Shown here in pieces: positions 1 to 8,903 of a stretch of 64,000 nucleotides of DNA. The position numbers were made by a program, and so were the translations under genes. Under the pieces are notes generated by a model. That model did not search any database and had not been told where the DNA came from. It saw nothing but the letters and a program-made list of their open reading frames with translations. The DNA is from Cytophagaceae bacterium (GTDB taxonomy: Bacteria > Bacteroidota > Bacteroidia > Cytophagales > Spirosomataceae): positions 186,001 through 250,000 of the forward strand of contig JAIXWL010000001.1 of NCBI GenBank assembly GCA_027491315.1, read 5' to 3'. Each line of letters opens with the position of its first letter. Position 1 is the stretch's first letter.

Positions 1-364
1 TTTGCATGCCAATTTTAGGATAATAGCCTTGAGCTGCAGGAGCCGCTAACAATATTAATTTGGCCCTAGGGTGTAATTTTTTTACTCGAATCAGTAATTC
101 TTTTCCAATTCCCTGATGTTGAAAGTCAACATCAACGGCTAAATCTGCCAAATAGGTGGTGTAAACAAAATCCGTCATTCCTCTGGCTAAGCCCACTAAT
201 GTATCTCCATCATAAGCCCCCACATAAACGTTAGCATGATCTAGCATGGTTTGCATGGCTGCGAAATCGTGCATAGGTCTTCTTTGTCCTAAAGTAGACC
301 TTTCTAAAATGGCCATAAAATCCTTTAGTTCAATTATTGGATTTTCTCGGTAGCTAATTTCCAT
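1..364 (-). CDS. GNAT family N-acetyltransferase (partial, C-terminus beyond window edge)
   Basis: The frame opens with ATG at 364 and runs without a stop to base 1, so about 121 N-terminal residues are visible. Near residues 60-80 it has the acetyl-CoA-binding core of the GNAT fold: a beta-strand with LADLAVDVDFQHQGIGKELL, where QHQGIGKEL is the Q/RxxGxG/A motif A. The segment GAYDGDTLVGLARG just before it matches beta-strands 2-3. It probably acetylates an amine on a small molecule or protein; the substrate cannot be told. It is divergently oriented from the gene at 495, with a shared 130-nt spacer. Confidence 0.85.
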   Translation of the reverse strand, partial: MEISYRENPIIELKDFMAILERSTLGQRRPMHDFAAMQTMLDHANVYVGAYDGDTLVGLARGMTDFVYTTYLADLAVDVDFQHQGIGKELLIRVKKLHPRAKLILLAAPAAQGYYPKIGMQ

Positions 365-420
365 TTGATATACATTTTATTCATTCTAATCTAGTTTCAG
401 CCTTTGTGTAGCATTTTACC

Positions 421-440
421 AAATCATTAAAAAATGATTT
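421..440. repeat. Perfect 8-bp inverted repeat in divergent spacer
   Basis: AAATCATT and AATGATTT flank a four-base AAAA loop in the 130-nt spacer between the divergent GNAT and phosphoesterase genes. There is no following T-run on either strand, so it does not look like an intrinsic terminator. Its place between two divergent starts would suit an operator or mRNA leader structure. This is inference from position only. Confidence 0.35.
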
Positions 441-494
441 CAGGATTCATTTATTTAAAAATGCTTGTAAATTGAACAATCAAAACCTTTCACT

Positions 495-2957
495 ATGAAA
501 ATACATTTTTCTAAAAGCCTTTTTTTAGGCTTAGCCTGCTCATTCTTGATGGGTCACCCAATGCTGGGCCAAGGTAGCAGCAAATTACAACAAGATTTAC
601 AAAAAAAGAGGGTAAGACTACCTAATGGCTGGAAATTATCCCCCCATGGAAAATCTCTTTCCCTTGGTGATTTACCACTAAATTTAGCGGTAACGGCCAA
701 CAAACAATGGATGGTGGCGACTAATAATGGCCAAAGCATACAAAGTTTACAATTAATCGATACTCAATCGAACGAGGTAGTACATAGTGTAGAAGTAGCC
801 AAATCTTGGTACGGCTTAGCTATTTCAAAAGACAATAAAACTGTTTATGCCTCCGGTGGGAATGACAATAAAGTGTTAAAGTTTGAAATAAGTAATAAAC
901 AACTCGTTGCGAAGGGTTCTATTTCATTAACGGATAAAGCAAAAGACATCATATCTCCAACAGGCATGGCTTTGGATGATGAACGTGGAATATTATATGT
1001 TGTATCCAAAGACAATAATAAACTCTATTTGGTGGATGTTCGTCAGAATAAGGTAAGCGAATCATTTGCCTTACCTGCTGAAGGATTTACGTGTATATTA
1101 AGTCCCAATAGAGAAAAATTGTATATCTCCATTTGGGGAGGTGCTCAAGTGCTACCTTTTAATTGCCAGTCAAAAAGCTTTGACAAAGGCATAGCCGTAG
1201 GCGATCACCCAAATGAGATTTTATTGACCAAAGATGGTAAAACTTTGTTTGTAGCAAATGCCAACGATAATTCAGTTTCTGTAATCAATACAAGCAATCA
1301 TCAAGTAATAGAAGTATTAAATGCTGCCTTATTTCCAAATGCTTTAGAGGGTTCTTCTACTAACGGATTAGCCCTGTCAGAGGATGAGGAAAGGCTATAT
1401 ATTTCAAATGCAGACAATAACTGCTTGGCAGTATTTGAAGTGGAAAAGCCTGGAAAATCTAAATCATTAGGCTTTATTCCTGTAGGTTGGTATCCTACCG
1501 CCGTCAAGGTAATTGGAAAAACAGTCTACGTGGCCAATGGAAAAGGATTTTCTTCCTTTGCCAACCCCAAAGGACCAAATCCATTAGCTAAAATTCAAAA
1601 AGTAACCTACCAGCAAGCAGATAATGAGAGAAAGGCAAAAGTAGAATACATTGGAGGCTTAATGAAAGGCACAATGTCGTTATTTCAAGAGCCAACAGGT
1701 GCTGAATTAGCTATACTTTCCCGTGCTGTGTATACCAATACACCCTACAATAAGCAGATTGAACTTCAAGCCAAAGGAGAAAAAGGGAACCCGATACCTT
1801 CCCGAGTTGGAGGAAAGTCACCCATTAAATATGTGTTTTATATTTTAAAAGAAAACCGCACCTACGATCAGGTATTAGCTGATGTCAAGGGTGGTAATGG
1901 CGATTTATCTTTGCTTTTATTTGGAGAGAAAGTTACTCCTAACCAACATAAATTAGTGAAAGACTTTGTCTTACTCGATAATTTTTATGTAGATGGAGAA
2001 GTGAGTTCGGACGGCCACAACTGGTCTACTTCAGCTCATGCGACGGATTATTTAGAAAAAACATGGCCAACGGGTTATGGCGGAAGAGGAGGAAAATATG
2101 ACGGAGAGGGGAATCGCAGCATTGCTAATCCTAAAAATGGATTTATTTGGGATTACTGCAAAAGAGCAGGTGTTTCATATAGAACTTATGGAGAATTTGC
2201 AGATGATTTCAAACCCAATATCCCGTCCATTGCTGGGCATTTTTGTCCAGATTTTCCTTCTTTCGACCAGAAAATCATGGATACGCTTCGTTTCCATCGT
2301 TGGAAAAAGGATTTTGATGCCTTATTAGCCAAAAACCAGGTTCCTCAATTTAATTCATTGAGATTCCCGAATGACCATACGGAAGGTCAAAAACTGGGTT
2401 CTTATACACCTACGGCCTTTGTGGCAGAAAATGACTATGCCATTGGTTTATTCGTAGAGCATCTATCAAAATCTAAAATTTGGAAAGAAACTGCCATTTT
2501 TATTGTGGAAGATGATGCTCAAAATGGATCCGATCACGTAGATGCACACCGAACTACGGCTTATGTTGCGGGAGGTTTTGTTAAAAGAGGTTTTGTTGAT
2601 CATACTCCTTATTCTACTTCTTCTATGTTGAGAACCATGGAATTAATCTTAGGATTACCCCCAATGAGCCAGTATGATGCCGCAGCTACGCCGATGTATA
2701 GATGCTTTACTTCCAAAGCCGATCTTAGACCTTTCCAACATATAGCTCCTCAAGTAGATATTTTTGAGAAGAACAAAGCCGATACAGAAAGTGCTCGATT
2801 AAGTGAAAAACTAGATTTTTCTAAGGAGGATGCTATTCCTGATTTAGTATTAAATCAAATTATTTGGAAATCAGTACATGGCGAGCATTCTGAAATGCCA
2901 GCTCCACGCCGAGCAGCCATTTTAAATACGAAAGAAGACGATGAGGATGAGGATTAA
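495..2957 (+). CDS. Secreted bifunctional YncE-like beta-propeller / phosphoesterase protein
   Basis: An 820-residue exported protein. Residues 1-26 form a signal peptide ending near HPMLGQ. Residues about 45-360 contain repeated YVTN/YncE-type propeller blades (for example AISKDNKTVYASGG, LLTKDGKTLFVANAND, ALSEDEERLYISNADN). Residues about 445-740 match the alkaline-phosphatase-superfamily phosphoesterase domain (PF04185 type): KENRTYDQVLADVKGGNGD at the start, DGHNWSTSAHATDY in the middle and EDDAQNGSDHVDAHRTTAYV as the metal-binding C-terminal part. The likely role is periplasmic or surface hydrolysis of a phosphoester, with the propeller binding substrate or partner. It overlaps the following TonB-dependent receptor by 17 nt, which suggests a coupled phosphorus or nutrient scavenging pair. 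The tail is very acidic (KEDDEDED). The true substrate is unknown. Confidence 0.88.
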   Translation: MKIHFSKSLFLGLACSFLMGHPMLGQGSSKLQQDLQKKRVRLPNGWKLSPHGKSLSLGDLPLNLAVTANKQWMVATNNGQSIQSLQLIDTQSNEVVHSVEVAKSWYGLAISKDNKTVYASGGNDNKVLKFEISNKQLVAKGSISLTDKAKDIISPTGMALDDERGILYVVSKDNNKLYLVDVRQNKVSESFALPAEGFTCILSPNREKLYISIWGGAQVLPFNCQSKSFDKGIAVGDHPNEILLTKDGKTLFVANANDNSVSVINTSNHQVIEVLNAALFPNALEGSSTNGLALSEDEERLYISNADNNCLAVFEVEKPGKSKSLGFIPVGWYPTAVKVIGKTVYVANGKGFSSFANPKGPNPLAKIQKVTYQQADNERKAKVEYIGGLMKGTMSLFQEPTGAELAILSRAVYTNTPYNKQIELQAKGEKGNPIPSRVGGKSPIKYVFYILKENRTYDQVLADVKGGNGDLSLLLFGEKVTPNQHKLVKDFVLLDNFYVDGEVSSDGHNWSTSAHATDYLEKTWPTGYGGRGGKYDGEGNRSIANPKNGFIWDYCKRAGVSYRTYGEFADDFKPNIPSIAGHFCPDFPSFDQKIMDTLRFHRWKKDFDALLAKNQVPQFNSLRFPNDHTEGQKLGSYTPTAFVAENDYAIGLFVEHLSKSKIWKETAIFIVEDDAQNGSDHVDAHRTTAYVAGGFVKRGFVDHTPYSTSSMLRTMELILGLPPMSQYDAAATPMYRCFTSKADLRPFQHIAPQVDIFEKNKADTESARLSEKLDFSKEDAIPDLVLNQIIWKSVHGEHSEMPAPRRAAILNTKEDDEDED

Positions 2958-4965
2958 AATTTTCGTTTATATTTTTTTGATTTTAATGAGCCAAAGGGTG
3001 TCGCTATTTGCACAAAAAAATGCTAGCGACACCTTACAGAATATCGTTGTCAGTGCCAGTAGAAGCGCCCAAAACGCCCTAAAATCACCGTATTCCATTC
3101 AAGTTTGGACAGATTCTTCAATCCAACAAAAAAGTGCCAGGACTAGTCCTGAGCTTTTAATGAATATGCCAGGCATTTTCCTTCAAAAAACCAATCATGG
3201 AGGAGGTTCTATGTTCGTGAGAGGACTAACGGGGAATCAAACCCTTTTGATGCTTGATGGCATCAGATTTAATAATTCCACTTTTCGGTATGGGCCTAAT
3301 CAATACCTTAATACCATTGACCCCTTCACGCTGGAAAAAGTAGAAAGTGTCATGGGTTCTGGTGCAGTGCAATATGGCTCAGATGCTTTAACGGGAGTTA
3401 TTCATCTATATAGCCAAAGGCCACAATTTAGTTCGAATCCCTCTTTACAAGTTAACTTACAATCGCGTTGGGCAAGTAGTGACATGGAAAATTCCTATCA
3501 AGGAAAAATCATGTATAGTGAGAAAAAATGGGGATTATTGGTTGCTGGATCTAGTAAAAAATTTGGTGATTTAATCCGCGGAAATCAATTAGGAGCACAA
3601 AGTCCAAGTGCTTATCGAGAGGGTTCATACATGTTAAAGTTTAGGCATCAAGCAAGCAGATTTTTTGAATGGGAGATCGGTCACCAACAATTGGTTCAAT
3701 CCAATGTGCCCGTTTATCATAAAATAGTCTTGGAAAACTTTGCCATTAATGAGATGGAAAAGCAAAAATATGAACGTGTCTATTGGAAAGGAATTGTTAC
3801 GACCCAACAAGCTTGGGCAAAAAAAATTATAGGAACTTTAGCCTATCAGTCTAGTTTAGAAAACCGAAGAGCACAGAAAAATGGCAGTAGTATATTACGG
3901 GTTGAATCTGATCAAGTGAATACACAAAGTGTGAGTATCGATATTGAAAGCCAATGGAGCAAGTATTGGTCTTCTACCTCAGGTTTTGAAATATACCATG
4001 ATGGAGTAGGAAGCTCAAGGGCCGACATCAATCAAAATACCCTAAAAAACACTCCTTTGAGAGGCCTTTATCCGGATCAATCGAAATATGAGCAGAGCTC
4101 CATTTTTTCTTTACATCATATCCGAATTCCCCATTACCAAATTGAGTTAGGCTTACGATGGCATCAAGTCAAAGCCACCTTACCAGATACCACCTTAGGC
4201 TTAAGCATTGTTCAAAACCAAGCTATGGTTTATACTGCCGGGATAAGTAGATTTTTAGGCCATAATTCTTCCATTTTTATATCTAGTAGTTCTGGATTTC
4301 GTTCTCCTAATTTAGATGATTTAGGAAGCTTAGGAATTGTTGATTTTAGGTATGAAAAACCCGCTTACCAATTAAAACCTGAGTACTCTTTAAACTTGGA
4401 AATGGGTTATAAATTTGAAAATTATCGTTTTCGTCAACAAGTTTCTGTTTTTAGAACTAGCCTAAGCAATTTAATTACGCGCGTGAAAACATCTGCCGTC
4501 ATACAAGGATATCCTGTTTACGAAAAAAGGAATGTGGAAGAGAGTTATTTAGCAGGTGGAGAATGGTCAGGATTATATAAAATCAATCCAAAAAGTGCTT
4601 TACAAGGACAATTATCCTATGTTTTTGGTCAAAATTTGACACAAAATGAACCTATGCGCCGAATCCCCCCCTTGCATGGATCTATTCAATATTTGATTCA
4701 AACGGGTCGATTTACTTCCCAAATAGAACATGTTTTTGCCCTTAGTCAAAACCGCTTAAGTACCGGTGATAAATCGGATAATCGGATGAATCCTTTAGGT
4801 ACTGCGGGCTGGGGGGTGGTCAATTTACAAACAACCTATTCACGTAAGCATTGGCAATTAAGTCTTCAGCTTCAAAATTTAGGTGATGTAGATTACCGCA
4901 TGCATGGCTCTGGCATCAATGGCGTAGGTAGAAGCATCTGGGGACAGTTTCAGGTATTTCTTTAG
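2941..4965 (+). CDS. TonB-dependent receptor
   Basis: A 674-residue outer-membrane receptor with a signal peptide (residues 1-25, ending LFAQ). The plug domain comes first: NIVVSASRSAQNALKSPYSI, then PGIFLQKTNHGGGSMFVRGL, LMLDGIRFNNSTFRYGPNQ and VESVMGSGAVQYGSDALTGV. A 22-strand-type barrel follows with many alternating aromatic strands and a final strand ending IWGQFQVFL. No N-terminal carboxypeptidase-like domain of the SusC type is present and no SusD lies beside it, so it is a cobalamin/siderophore-like TBDR rather than a SusC. ATG 2941 or 2947 are both possible; both lie inside the end of the upstream gene. The coupling suggests uptake of a product or complex released by the phosphoesterase. 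Confidence 0.9.
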   Translation: MRMRIKIFVYIFLILMSQRVSLFAQKNASDTLQNIVVSASRSAQNALKSPYSIQVWTDSSIQQKSARTSPELLMNMPGIFLQKTNHGGGSMFVRGLTGNQTLLMLDGIRFNNSTFRYGPNQYLNTIDPFTLEKVESVMGSGAVQYGSDALTGVIHLYSQRPQFSSNPSLQVNLQSRWASSDMENSYQGKIMYSEKKWGLLVAGSSKKFGDLIRGNQLGAQSPSAYREGSYMLKFRHQASRFFEWEIGHQQLVQSNVPVYHKIVLENFAINEMEKQKYERVYWKGIVTTQQAWAKKIIGTLAYQSSLENRRAQKNGSSILRVESDQVNTQSVSIDIESQWSKYWSSTSGFEIYHDGVGSSRADINQNTLKNTPLRGLYPDQSKYEQSSIFSLHHIRIPHYQIELGLRWHQVKATLPDTTLGLSIVQNQAMVYTAGISRFLGHNSSIFISSSSGFRSPNLDDLGSLGIVDFRYEKPAYQLKPEYSLNLEMGYKFENYRFRQQVSVFRTSLSNLITRVKTSAVIQGYPVYEKRNVEESYLAGGEWSGLYKINPKSALQGQLSYVFGQNLTQNEPMRRIPPLHGSIQYLIQTGRFTSQIEHVFALSQNRLSTGDKSDNRMNPLGTAGWGVVNLQTTYSRKHWQLSLQLQNLGDVDYRMHGSGINGVGRSIWGQFQVFL

Positions 4966-5003
4966 AATGTAGAATGTGGAATGAAGAATGTAGAATGAAG
5001 AAT
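4964..5003 (+). repeat. Heptad repeat array (GTAGAAT/GAAGAAT), plus orientation
   Basis: Directly at the TAG stop codon of the TonB-dependent receptor, the sequence continues as units of 7 bp: GTAGAAT, GTGGAAT, GAAGAAT, GTAGAAT, GAAGAAT, preceded by a partial unit AGAAT that overlaps the stop. The same heptad in reverse complement forms the array at 5134-5220, so the two can pair as a long stem around a loop of about 130 nt. Confidence 0.85.
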
Positions 5004-5133
5004 TATTATGGGTATACATACTCTCTAGGTGTAGTACTTCTATTTTCCAGCTAATCCCAAAATATACATTCTACTAAATAAAGCCGCAACCGGAGAGAAT
5101 CAACTATTGCTAGAACTGAACAATAGAGAAAAA

Positions 5134-5220
5134 TCTTCATTCTACATTCTACATTCCTCATTCTTCATTCTACATTCTACATTCTACATTCTTCATTCTA
5201 CATTCTACATTCTTCATTCC
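5134..5220 (-). repeat. Heptad repeat array, minus orientation, 11 units
   Basis: Eleven consecutive 7-bp units of ATTCTAC, ATTCTTC or ATTCCTC occupy 5139-5215, followed by ATTCC, and end exactly at the stop codon of the GH95 gene (5221). Read on the minus strand, which is the sense strand of that gene, the units are GTAGAAT/GAAGAAT, as in the array at 4964. The region 5004-5133 between the arrays holds no gene that I can see. It could act as a shared bidirectional 3' end structure for the two convergent genes. Confidence 0.85.
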
Positions 5221-7638
5221 CTACAATATTCTCACTTTTTTCCCCTTAGCAATGTTTATTTCCTGAGATTTTCCATTGACAAATAATGAAGTTTTACCAC
5301 CTGGAACACCTTTGATGAATAATTGTACCACTTTACCATTTTTCCAGGCCATATCAATTTCAAATCCACCTCTGGCTTTTAATCCTTTCACCTCTCCTTC
5401 TACTTTCCATTCGTCTGAAATGGCAGGCAAAAGATAAATTTTATTCATGTCGGATTGTACTAACATCTCTGCTACAGCGGCCGCTCCTCCAAAGTTTCCG
5501 TCTATTTGGAAAGGAGGATGAGCATCAAATAAATTCGGGTAGGTTCCACCTCCACGGCGATACTCAATTTTAACACCGTCGGGTTCAACATACTTCAACA
5601 ACTCACGGTACATTTTATAGGCATGATTTCCGTCTTTTAATCTAGCCCATAAATTAATCCGCCATCCTTTAGACCAGCCCGTTGTTTCATCTCCTTTTAT
5701 TTCCAAGGTTCTTTTAGCGGCATCGGTTAATTTAGGCGTATTTTCCACGGTAAGATGGGTTCCTGGAAATAGTCCAAATAAGTGACTTTGATGTCTGTGA
5801 GTAGGTTCAACATCTTCCCAGTCAAAATACCATTCTTGCAAGTTTCCTTTTTTACCCACTTGATAAGGGTACAATTTCTTGATGGCATCCTGAAGCTGTT
5901 GACTGAAAGCCGCGTCTTGTTTTAAAATTTTATCTGCCTCAATCAGGTCTTGAAAAAGCTCACGAATCATGGCCAAATCGGCAGCTCCTCCATAAACTGT
6001 TTCACCTTGGTATCCGCTAGGTGTGATGTAGCGGTTTTCTGGAGAAGTGGATGGAGAAGTAATTAAGTTTCCATTCTTATCTTGAATTAGCATGGCCAAA
6101 CAAAATTCAGCTGCACCTTTCATCAGGGGATAAGCCTTTTCTTTCAAGAACTTTTGATCTTTAGTAAAACTATAATGTTCCCATAAATGGGTTGCTGCCC
6201 AAGCACCACCCATGTACCAGTTAGCCCAACTAGGGGAACCGTTTCCAAAATCTCCTACAGGATTTGTCATCGCCCAGATGTCAGAATTATGGTGCACTGT
6301 CCAGCCTGGGGCGTCATAAAATGTTTTGGCCGTGATTTTTCCCGTTTTTTCTAGGTTCTCAATGAAACTTAAGAAAGGAACATGCATCTCCGATAAATTC
6401 GTATTCTCGGCAAGCCAATAATTCTCTTCTGCGTTAATGTTCATGGTGTAATTACTACTCCATGGTGGTTGGATGTGTGGATTCCATAAACCTTGTAAAT
6501 TAGCTGGAACACCAGGAGTTCTGGAACTAGATATCAACAAATAGCGACCAAATTGAAAATACAAAGTCTCTAAATATGGGTCTTTTTCACCTTTGGCATA
6601 CCTTTTTAATCGGTCATCTGTAGGTAGTTCGGGGGCTTGTTCTCCACCCAAGCGGAGATTCACTCGATTGAAAAATTGTTGGTAATCTTGAATATGTCGA
6701 GCGCGCATTTCCACGACTGTTTTTCGACTGGCCACTTGCAATTGTTCTTGGGCAATCGCGTCATCATTTAAACCTTGGCTATTAGGGTTTTTATCAAAGC
6801 CATTGAAGCTGGTAGCCAAAGAAACTAAAATGGTGGCTTCTGTGGCATTAGCTAGGCTGACAGTGCTATCCGTTCTTGATACTTGTCCATCTGTGGATTG
6901 TAATAAGACATCAGCGGAGAAACGGGTCCCTTGATTTTCTTTAAAAATGATGGGATTCCCTTTTTTTCTGACATAATTAGGTTCTGCTCGAACAGGAGCC
7001 ACACCTTGAAAATGCAAATGGTTGATCGTAGATTTCGACTTATATTTTAATTGCGAACCAAATCGAACACTAAAGTTGAGTCCTTTGGCTTGAGAACTTT
7101 TCAAGTGAATGACTAAAATTTTGTCAGGAGAGGACACAAAATACTCCTTAGAAATAGTTTGATTTCCTGCTTCATATTTCACGGAGGCAATTGCCTTTTC
7201 TAAATCCAATTCTCGATAATAATTCTTTACTGGACTTGATTTGAAATCAATGTATAAGTCGCCAAGCGGGGCATAAGACTCAGAAAATTTACCTTGTAAT
7301 TTTCGAACCAAAGAATCTGCCAATTTATAATTTTCGTTTTTTAGCGCCTCTCGAACGGCAGGAAGATGTTTATAAGCTTGCGGATTCATATAAGGATCCA
7401 TGGGCTCGCCTGACCAAAGAGTGATATCATTTAAATGAATCTTATCGGTTTCTGTGCCACCGTATACAGTTGCACCAATTCGACCATTTCCTAAAACCAG
7501 CGCTTCTTCAAAATATTGGGCAGGTTTATTATACCAAAGCTTGAGTTTTTTTGTGGGGGCAAGGTTAGCGGGTTTTAGCGCAATGGATCCAAAGGTAACT
7601 CCACACAAGAGCGTTAGCAGTAAACTTAATTTTTTCAT
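5221..7638 (-). CDS. Glycoside hydrolase family 95 alpha-L-fucosidase-type enzyme
   Basis: An 805-residue exported enzyme with a signal peptide (MKKLSLLLTLLCGVTFG). The N-terminal GH95 signature LWYNKPAQYFEEALVLGNGR, GATVYGG and HLNDITLWSGEP is clear at residues about 34-78. The (alpha/alpha)6 domain carries NINAEENYW near residue 400, SPSTSPENRY near 525 (region of the catalytic acid) and DAHPPFQIDGNFGG near 705. Length and motif order fit the family. GH95 members invert alpha-1,2-fucosyl (some alpha-L-galactosyl) linkages in the periplasm. It is cotranscribed with, and 8 nt downstream of, a Tat-type sugar isomerase, which suggests use of fucosylated glycans. In NINAEENYW, Glu stands where many members have Met or another residue; this is a minor variation. 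Confidence 0.92.
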   Translation of the reverse strand: MKKLSLLLTLLCGVTFGSIALKPANLAPTKKLKLWYNKPAQYFEEALVLGNGRIGATVYGGTETDKIHLNDITLWSGEPMDPYMNPQAYKHLPAVREALKNENYKLADSLVRKLQGKFSESYAPLGDLYIDFKSSPVKNYYRELDLEKAIASVKYEAGNQTISKEYFVSSPDKILVIHLKSSQAKGLNFSVRFGSQLKYKSKSTINHLHFQGVAPVRAEPNYVRKKGNPIIFKENQGTRFSADVLLQSTDGQVSRTDSTVSLANATEATILVSLATSFNGFDKNPNSQGLNDDAIAQEQLQVASRKTVVEMRARHIQDYQQFFNRVNLRLGGEQAPELPTDDRLKRYAKGEKDPYLETLYFQFGRYLLISSSRTPGVPANLQGLWNPHIQPPWSSNYTMNINAEENYWLAENTNLSEMHVPFLSFIENLEKTGKITAKTFYDAPGWTVHHNSDIWAMTNPVGDFGNGSPSWANWYMGGAWAATHLWEHYSFTKDQKFLKEKAYPLMKGAAEFCLAMLIQDKNGNLITSPSTSPENRYITPSGYQGETVYGGAADLAMIRELFQDLIEADKILKQDAAFSQQLQDAIKKLYPYQVGKKGNLQEWYFDWEDVEPTHRHQSHLFGLFPGTHLTVENTPKLTDAAKRTLEIKGDETTGWSKGWRINLWARLKDGNHAYKMYRELLKYVEPDGVKIEYRRGGGTYPNLFDAHPPFQIDGNFGGAAAVAEMLVQSDMNKIYLLPAISDEWKVEGEVKGLKARGGFEIDMAWKNGKVVQLFIKGVPGGKTSLFVNGKSQEINIAKGKKVRIL

Positions 7639-7646
7639 GAATTTGA

Positions 7647-8594
7647 TTAAACTTTATATTGGGCATTAACTCGTTGAACCACGGCCTTCATTTTCTCTAG
7701 CCCTGTTTTTGCCACAACTAATGGATCTTGAGCGTAAAGCTGTTTATTAAATAATTCTAAGGAGAGTACTACGGGCTTAGCACTAGGTTTTAGAGCATGT
7801 ACAATTTTATCAATTGGCGCTTCTCCATCACCTGCATAGATACGATCTGCATCTTTTATTTGTTCAGGCTTGATGGTGGTGACATAGTCATTGATATGAA
7901 AAATCTCAATGGAATTTTCTCCAACCAAATGAAGGCTTTCATGGCTAGATCCTCCTTTATAAATATGAAATACGTCTAACAATAAACGTGCTTTAGCGTG
8001 TCCACTTTCTGCTGCTACGAATAGTACATCAGCTACCCGATGCAAATTTTTGGAATGGCCCCACATTTCTAATTGAGGGATTACATTCATTTGTTCTCCC
8101 AATTCTAATATCGTTCGGTAACGTTCTGCGGCAGCTTTTAAGTTTAAACCTGCTTCCAAAGTGGCTCCCATTGGAGGAGCAGCAGTACGTTTACAACCTA
8201 ATTCGGCCAATAAAGCCATTTCTCTTTTTAATTGCTCTATTCCTTTATTACGGGTTGTTGAATCATCCACTATCCATTGAGCGAAGCCAATTGCATTTTC
8301 AATGCTTAACCCTAGGTCGGAAATACGTTTTTTGGCATCCGCGATGGTTCCTCCTCCGGCTAAGTATTTTTCTAGGGTAGGCATCCAAATTTCCACGGAT
8401 CGGAAGCCTGCTTGAGATGCCACTTCTAATTCTTTGATAAAACCTAAATTTTGACCCATGATGGTACTTAGGTTTAAACTCAAACGAAAGGTTTTCTTGT
8501 TGGGGGTGTTTTGGACAGAAGAAAGCTGAGGCAATAGCCCCAAACTAGCAGTAGCACTTGAGGCCTTCAATATGTCCCTTCGACTCATTTTCAT
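7647..8594 (-). CDS. Tat-exported sugar phosphate isomerase/epimerase (xylose isomerase-like TIM barrel)
   Basis: A 315-residue protein with a twin-arginine leader (SRRDILKASSATASLGLLPQ, residues 4-23), then a TIM barrel of the AP endonuclease 2/xylose isomerase-like family. Visible elements are EVASQAGFRSVEIWMPTLE (strand 1), GCKRTAAPP, IPQLEMWGHSK (metal Glu), RLLLDVFHIYKGG (metal Asp/His), EIFHINDYV and PVVLSLELFN (C-terminal metal Glu). It probably interconverts a free sugar or keto-sugar in the periplasm. It is the first gene of the two-gene fucosidase operon. Exported members of this family in Bacteroidota are common but rarely assigned a substrate. Confidence 0.85.
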   Translation of the reverse strand: MKMSRRDILKASSATASLGLLPQLSSVQNTPNKKTFRLSLNLSTIMGQNLGFIKELEVASQAGFRSVEIWMPTLEKYLAGGGTIADAKKRISDLGLSIENAIGFAQWIVDDSTTRNKGIEQLKREMALLAELGCKRTAAPPMGATLEAGLNLKAAAERYRTILELGEQMNVIPQLEMWGHSKNLHRVADVLFVAAESGHAKARLLLDVFHIYKGGSSHESLHLVGENSIEIFHINDYVTTIKPEQIKDADRIYAGDGEAPIDKIVHALKPSAKPVVLSLELFNKQLYAQDPLVVAKTGLEKMKAVVQRVNAQYKV

Positions 8595-8642
8595 AGTAAT
8601 TATCAGGTTAAAATCAGTTTAGTGATATTATTCGCGCACCTA

Positions 8643-8842
8643 TTTGACAAATGAATGGTAGATTTGTCTACTCAGGTTTATCGATTAAAGTTTGTTTGTT
8701 AGGGTTGTCAATTAAGGTTATCAATTAGGTTATCAATTAAGATTTGTCAACTTTTTAAAAGTTGACAAATCTGGGTTAACAAATCTGAGTTGACAAATCT
8801 CTAAAGCCTAAAATAAATAGCTAATCTAACAGAAACAAATCT
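8643..8842. repeat. Repeat-rich intergenic region with 33-nt palindrome
   Basis: The 309-nt gap 8595-8903 has no gene apart from a terminator at its right end. It contains direct copies of GGTTATCAATTAA (8703-8715, 8716-8727, 8728-8740, with a variant at 8675-8688) and a perfect palindrome at 8740-8772: arms AGATTTGTCAACTTTT and its complement around one central T. Further copies of (G)TTGACAAATCT or close variants lie at about 8643, 8776 and 8789, and AGATTTGTC is also seen near 8660. The palindrome could fold in either transcript. It lies upstream of the fucosidase operon and downstream of tRNA-Phe. Confidence 0.7.
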
Positions 8843-8858
8843 AATCCAATATGTAGAT

Positions 8859-8891
8859 AAAAAAAAGACCCCAACTTTCGTCAGGGTCTTT
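8859..8891 (-). terminator. Rho-independent terminator of tRNA-Phe
   Basis: On the minus strand AAAGACCC (8891-8884) and GGGTCTTT (8871-8864) form an 8-bp stem with a 12-nt loop, followed by a continuous T-run to 8859. It begins 13 nt downstream of the tRNA 3' end, as expected for a monocistronic tRNA transcript. Confidence 0.85.
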
Positions 8892-8903
8892 CTAAAATTG
8901 AAG

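Noticed and set aside
421-440. Intrinsic terminator
   Set aside because: The stem is only A/T-rich with a single G-C type pair and lacks a following T-run. It lies between divergent gene starts, not after a stop.
5134-5220. CRISPR array
   Set aside because: The repeat unit is 7 bp with no spacers, and no cas genes are present in the window. It is a simple tandem repeat.
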